Source: Saccharomyces paradoxus
Lineage: Eukaryota; Ascomycota; Saccharomycetes; Saccharomycetales; Saccharomycetaceae
Direction of reading: 5' to 3'
NCBI RefSeq assembly: GCF_002079055.1
Contig: NC_047501.1
Coordinates: 62,001-126,000, forward strand
Length of the DNA stretch: 64,000 nucleotides
Below, piece after piece: positions 59,933 through 64,000 of this stretch; positions within the stretch are counted from its first letter, which is position 1, and every line of letters starts with the position of its first letter. Below the pieces are notes generated by a model that was not told the origin of the DNA, did not search any database, and worked only from the letters and a program-made list of their open reading frames with translations. The position numbers and the translations under genes were made by a program.

Positions 59933-61231
59933 TCACTTCTTTTCTTGCTTAGTCTTTGGCTTAGGAGCGACGAGTCTTTCTTTTTCGCCCCAAACCAACT
60001 TATGTGGAACCATGAATTTATCCAAGGTTTCTTCGTCTACTTGAGCTCTACGTTCTTGGAACGCCTTAACGAATTCTTGCAGGGTCTCGATACATAGTTT
60101 CTTCATTTCACCGGATAGCAATTCACCGGCCTTATATTTGTCATAACATTCCTTCAAGAAAGCATCGTCATCCTTGAAGAATGACAAGTATTGGTATGCA
60201 ACGTCGACATCGGGATTACCACCCAACTCTCTATGGAGATCGGCGGATACTTGACCACCGCTGAATGCGTACTTGTTTATTTTCTTTTGAATTTGCTTAG
60301 GTGTATCGGTCATGAAAATGGCAGTGGTGTCATCAGAAGCTGACATTTTAGTGGTGGAACCTTGCAAAGCCGGGAAAAATCTGGAATGAAGCAAGGCAGG
60401 CTTGGAATACTTCAATTTATCTGCTACATCCCTACAGACTCTGAAATATGGATCTTGGTCAATGGCACATGGAATCAAACACGGTGTCTTATCAGGCAAA
60501 CCTAACACATTAGGAAATGAGCTTGGGAATGCAGTAGCAATTTGAATGGAGGCAAAGTGGAACTTACCAATACAATCGGAGTCATTAAACCCGAAAACGG
60601 CCTTTGCAGTAGATCCTGTAATTTGTCTGGAAACTCTTACTACAGTTTCGTAAAATGCACCACCCATGTATTGCAAATCAGAAAAGATAAAGGTGTTCTT
60701 TGGATCAAATCCAACGGCAATGATGTCCTTGGCATTTTCACGGGCGAAGTTCTTAACGTCATTAATTGACAACTTGTGCTTGAATAAAAATTTTTCGTCA
60801 TCAGTCAACTCAATAACTAATGGTACGTCAAACACTTCCTGTAACCATTTGGTGAATACAAAAGGGATCATATGACCCAAGTGCATGGAGTCACTCGAGG
60901 GACCTCTACCGGTGTACAAGAAAAATGGTTTGCCTTGCTCGTAAAGGTCTAGAATTTTAGTGAAATCACGCTCACTGAAAAACAAACCCTTACGCAAAAA
61001 ATGATGTGGTTCACGACCCGTCACTTGCTTAAATCTTTTCAAGGTTTCTTCGTTGACCGGTTTAGTACCAAATTGTTTGATCAATTTATCGTAATCGATA
61101 TTTTGGGCTCTACCTTGTTCATCAACACCACCTTCCACATCCCAAGGTGTGACCACTTGTTCTTTAACATCTGTGCTTTTCAGTTCCGACACTTGTTGGG
61201 TGATTTTCTCTACAGCCTCGTCGTTGCTCAT
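59933..61231 (-). CDS. WRS1: Cytoplasmic tryptophanyl-tRNA synthetase Wrs1
   Basis: A 432-residue class I synthetase that charges tRNA-Trp in the cytoplasm. The HIGH signature appears as HLGH at residues 117-120, just after TGRGPSSDSM; KMSKS appears as KMSAS at about 296-300. An N-terminal extension of about 70 residues is typical of the eukaryotic cytoplasmic enzyme. The Lys-rich C-terminus (PKPKTKQEKK) is polar. Codon use is biased, fitting high expression. Confidence 0.97.
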   Translation of the reverse strand: MSNDEAVEKITQQVSELKSTDVKEQVVTPWDVEGGVDEQGRAQNIDYDKLIKQFGTKPVNEETLKRFKQVTGREPHHFLRKGLFFSERDFTKILDLYEQGKPFFLYTGRGPSSDSMHLGHMIPFVFTKWLQEVFDVPLVIELTDDEKFLFKHKLSINDVKNFARENAKDIIAVGFDPKNTFIFSDLQYMGGAFYETVVRVSRQITGSTAKAVFGFNDSDCIGKFHFASIQIATAFPSSFPNVLGLPDKTPCLIPCAIDQDPYFRVCRDVADKLKYSKPALLHSRFFPALQGSTTKMSASDDTTAIFMTDTPKQIQKKINKYAFSGGQVSADLHRELGGNPDVDVAYQYLSFFKDDDAFLKECYDKYKAGELLSGEMKKLCIETLQEFVKAFQERRAQVDEETLDKFMVPHKLVWGEKERLVAPKPKTKQEKK

Positions 61232-61501
61232 CGTTGCTCTACACTTTTCTTGTTATTGTATGCTACTTCCGATACTTCAATGACTAAAAAAAATTTTCAG
61301 CGTTTTAATCTTTTTTTCTCTCTTTTCTATTATAAGCGGAAAAGATGTACTTTGTTGTATAAATAACTGACGTCTGTAAATGGATATGTCATTGAATAAA
61401 CGCAGGAGCCACGTCATTGTTTCTTAAACCCATGCTGTATGTAAAAAAAGTGTATACGTAGGAAAATATTTACAGTCAGATGCCTACTTTTGCGTTTGCT
61501 T

Positions 61502-62440
61502 TCAGGTTAGTCTCTGAATTGCCATAAAGTAATTACCGACATCGGAACAATCGTGCTCAACCCACCCTTGCAATGGGAGATACATGGTCCCCTTCAGGTC
61601 CAGTAAGCGGAATTGGCCACTGTAGTTATCATTGAACCAGGCGATGATTTCTTTCGAGTTTATGTATTTGCTCAAATGATGAGTTCCCTTCGGGACAACC
61701 TTCAAGACGTTTTCCCCCATGAAAATTGTAGTAAACCACGAGATGAGATCTCTGTTGATGGTGCTTAAAAAGAGTATTCCCTTGTCAGGGTTCAATCTCG
61801 CCCAACAATGCCTTAAAATTTCACTGGGTACATCCACGTGCTCAAGCATTTCCATGCATGTGATAATATCAAATTGTCCAGTAACATCCTCCAAAGCCTT
61901 GCATTCATAATTTATTTTTCCCTCCAGCATGGGATCTTTTTTGGCATGCTCTTTTGCAACCATGATACACTCACGAGTCAGATCAATCCCTTGGACATTC
62001 TTCACCCACTTTAGTCTCGCAAGCGATTCACTCAAGATTCCGCCACCGCATCCGACGTCTAAGACGCTCATTTCTGGCCTATTATCTAGACTAGTCTCTA
62101 TGCTCTCCTGCATTTCCCGCTGAATATTCTCGCAGACATATTCCGGTAAAAACTCCTTGTAATTGAATCCAGGAACAAATATTTCAGGATTCTGAATTTT
62201 GACCTGGTTCCTTAGCGTTCTCTGCACAAAATCTAACCTCGCTAGATTCATTTTGTGTAAAATTCTTTGCGATCCGTCTGTGTCCCACCAAGTAGGGGCT
62301 AGCTCCTGGAAATGTTTCACTTCATCTTCTGAAGCATCTGTACTCTTGTATCTCGTTTGTGTCTGGATTGCAAATCTTGAACAAACTCCCAATTGTTTCC
62401 TGACATGGATAGCTTTCAAAAATCTAGATCTTAACAACAT
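61502..62440 (-). CDS. COQ3: Coq3 ubiquinone O-methyltransferase
   Basis: A 312-residue mitochondrial methyltransferase that performs both O-methylation steps of coenzyme Q synthesis, within the matrix CoQ synthome. The N-terminus is a mitochondrial presequence (LLRSRFLKAIHVRKQ, basic and without acids). The SAM motif I VLDVGCGGG lies at residues 126-134, followed by the UbiG-type blocks CMEMLEHV and FLSTINR. Start and length match S. cerevisiae. Confidence 0.96.
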   Translation of the reverse strand: MLLRSRFLKAIHVRKQLGVCSRFAIQTQTRYKSTDASEDEVKHFQELAPTWWDTDGSQRILHKMNLARLDFVQRTLRNQVKIQNPEIFVPGFNYKEFLPEYVCENIQREMQESIETSLDNRPEMSVLDVGCGGGILSESLARLKWVKNVQGIDLTRECIMVAKEHAKKDPMLEGKINYECKALEDVTGQFDIITCMEMLEHVDVPSEILRHCWARLNPDKGILFLSTINRDLISWFTTIFMGENVLKVVPKGTHHLSKYINSKEIIAWFNDNYSGQFRLLDLKGTMYLPLQGWVEHDCSDVGNYFMAIQRLT

Positions 62441-62623
62441 TACGAATCCTAGAGCACTGTGCTGCTCCTGCTCCCCTTTGGTAGTTTTGTATAGTATTAG
62501 CGTACTTTATCATCCCTCTTTTCGAACAATGAAAAAGAAAAACAAAAAATAAATACATGCTTTTGAATCTTGTATTATGTAAAAGGATGATAATACATTA
62601 TAAAAGGTAATTAAAAAGCTATT

Positions 62624-64000
62624 CTATATACGTCTGAAAATGCTCTTACAACCTTTTAGTGAAGAATATGCTCTATAAAATCCAAATTTTTTACGTAACT
62701 GATTGTATCGTTGTATATTATGATCGTGTGCCATCTCAGCGCCGAATGCTGATCGGTTCATATCTTTATTGTAGTAAGCCCAGAAGGAATTGTTAGACAT
62801 TATATTTCTCGAATATGGTGGTGATTTACTGACTAGTCTCTGGTGCTTCATGTTGCACATATACAACAAGTTTCTTGCCCTAGTCATCCCCACATAGAGA
62901 GCGTTTGTATCCATAGGAAAATTGGACATGGTCCCGTTTGTTAGAAATACTATGGGAAACTCTAAACCCTTTGCAGAATGAATAGTGGATAGTTTTATTG
63001 TCCCCGGACCAGTGGTCTGTAACGCCTGTTTAGCCTGGTGAAAGACCATCGTTTGATCAAAATATGTCTCTAGAAACCATTTAACAAATGAAATACCTGG
63101 GGGCTTATTAGATTTGGAGACCTTCATTACTTGAGCCATTTCTTGCAAATGAGTTTTAAATTCTAATGATGACTGAGGGTCGCCTAAGGCTTGGGAATAG
63201 GTAGGATTTAGGTTTAAGTTATTTGCAATGCCAGAAACTTTTTCTAAAAGTTCCATAGGATCATCCAATTGATGGATTTGATCATCTTCAATCATTTCAT
63301 ACAAGTTTGAGGTGTAATTTTCGATCTTTTTCTTTATGGAGAGACCCAATGGCCACTCAAAATTAGGAACTATAGTTAGGTATTTCCAAATCGATAAATT
63401 TTTCAAACTGCATGCTTTATACAAGGCTTGTATTGAAGCATCGCCAATCCCCTTTAGAGCACTCATTGTGACCAAAATGCTGAAATTACTTTGCCATTTA
63501 TCACTTGTATTGAACCCACGATCATGCTTTTCGTCGGAAGCTAGAGAACACACTTTTAGAATATCTAAGAGAAATTGAATTCGTAGGTCATCCATCCAAT
63601 CAGGCTGACTCTTTAGTTTTTGATAAGGAATACCATATTTTTTCAAAATATTAGCTAAAGTCGTTAGATGGGAATTTGTTCTTGATAAGATTGCAATATC
63701 GGAAAATTTTGCGGAAGAACAAATTAATTGGGTAATTTTATCCACAATAAACTCAGATTCTGCAGCTAAATCATCGAATGTCACTATTTGAGGTAAAACA
63801 CCACTCGGCAGCTTGCGAACCAGCTCTGATGGTGTTTCGTCAGTACCATCGATAACTTGTTTCTCTGCTAACGGAAGATTGATGATCTTCGATGCTAGAG
63901 ATATTATTTCAGGTGTAGACCTAAAATTATCAAACAATTTCAAAACAGTGGTAGAGTTTTTTGGATGAAGATTGTCTAATTGCGACATGATCTCGCTGTT
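62624..64000 (-). CDS. HMI1: Hmi1 mitochondrial DNA helicase, C-terminal part
   Basis: UvrD/Rep-type superfamily 1 helicase that maintains wild-type mitochondrial DNA. Its 5' end lies beyond the right edge: the frame is open through to base 64000, and the visible 458 residues compare with 706 in S. cerevisiae. The ATG at 63988 is internal. Seen here are the block NFRSTPEIISLA, motif V (STIHSAKGLEFPIVFL) and motif VI (YVGMTRARNLLY). Walker A and B are outside the window. The C-terminus (YRAYSSLKGCKSIFRRI) is basic and amphipathic; in S. cerevisiae the mitochondrial targeting signal is, unusually, at this end. Confidence 0.95.
   Translation of the reverse strand, partial: NSEIMSQLDNLHPKNSTTVLKLFDNFRSTPEIISLASKIINLPLAEKQVIDGTDETPSELVRKLPSGVLPQIVTFDDLAAESEFIVDKITQLICSSAKFSDIAILSRTNSHLTTLANILKKYGIPYQKLKSQPDWMDDLRIQFLLDILKVCSLASDEKHDRGFNTSDKWQSNFSILVTMSALKGIGDASIQALYKACSLKNLSIWKYLTIVPNFEWPLGLSIKKKIENYTSNLYEMIEDDQIHQLDDPMELLEKVSGIANNLNLNPTYSQALGDPQSSLEFKTHLQEMAQVMKVSKSNKPPGISFVKWFLETYFDQTMVFHQAKQALQTTGPGTIKLSTIHSAKGLEFPIVFLTNGTMSNFPMDTNALYVGMTRARNLLYMCNMKHQRLVSKSPPYSRNIMSNNSFWAYYNKDMNRSAFGAEMAHDHNIQRYNQLRKKFGFYRAYSSLKGCKSIFRRI

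Overview
This is a nuclear chromosome segment from a yeast of the genus Saccharomyces. Nearly every gene, its order, its strand and its length match the left arm of S. cerevisiae chromosome XV, from GAS4 (YOL132W) to HMI1 (YOL095C). The proteins differ from the S. cerevisiae sequences as I remember them by several percent, and by more in disordered parts such as the Alr1 and Smf1 N-termini. A sister species (S. paradoxus or S. mikatae level of divergence) therefore fits better than S. cerevisiae itself. This placement rests on memory and synteny, not on a search.

Layout. 1-12 kb: the end of GAS4, the small unknown gene YOL131W, a 1.25 kb intergenic stretch holding a fragment of mitochondrial DNA, then ALR1, VPS68, YGK3, spliced RPL25 and MDH2. 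12-25 kb: the tRNA methyltransferase genes TRM13 and TRM11, HRP1, SMF1, the spliced ribosomal protein genes RPS19A and RPL18A, and MCH4. 26-39 kb: RRI2, MSN1, PAP2/TRF4, PTH4, SKM1, MSB4, MDY2/GET5, SHR5 and ZEO1. 39.5-43.2 kb: the only mobile-element-rich part, with tRNA-Gly(UCC), a Ty4 tau LTR split by a Ty1/Ty2 delta LTR, INO4 and YOL107W, then more delta remnants and tRNA-Thr(AGU). 43.4-64 kb: WSC3, NDJ1, ITR2, TPT1, IZH4, PKH2, SDD3, the C/D snoRNA snR58, WRS1, COQ3 and the C-terminal two thirds of HMI1.

Function. There are no operons; genes are separate and many share divergent promoters. Several act in RNA and translation: three ribosomal proteins, three tRNA-modifying or tRNA-repair enzymes (Trm13, Trm11, Tpt1), a tRNA synthetase (Wrs1), a ribosome-rescue factor (Pth4), the TRAMP poly(A) polymerase, Hrp1 and snR58. 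Regulatory sites fit their genes: Rap1 sites before the ribosomal protein genes, a Cat8/Sip4-type CSRE before MDH2 and a Ume6 URS1 before NDJ1. A URS1-like site before YOL131W suggests that this uncharacterised gene is meiotic.

I found no unknown multi-gene system. The most notable items are the nuclear fragment of mitochondrial COX1 (1925-2058), the nested tau/delta LTRs with an intact target duplication, a possible non-AUG mitochondrial presequence on SDD3, a uORF that overlaps the MSB4 start codon, and a perfect long-range stem in the RPL18A intron.
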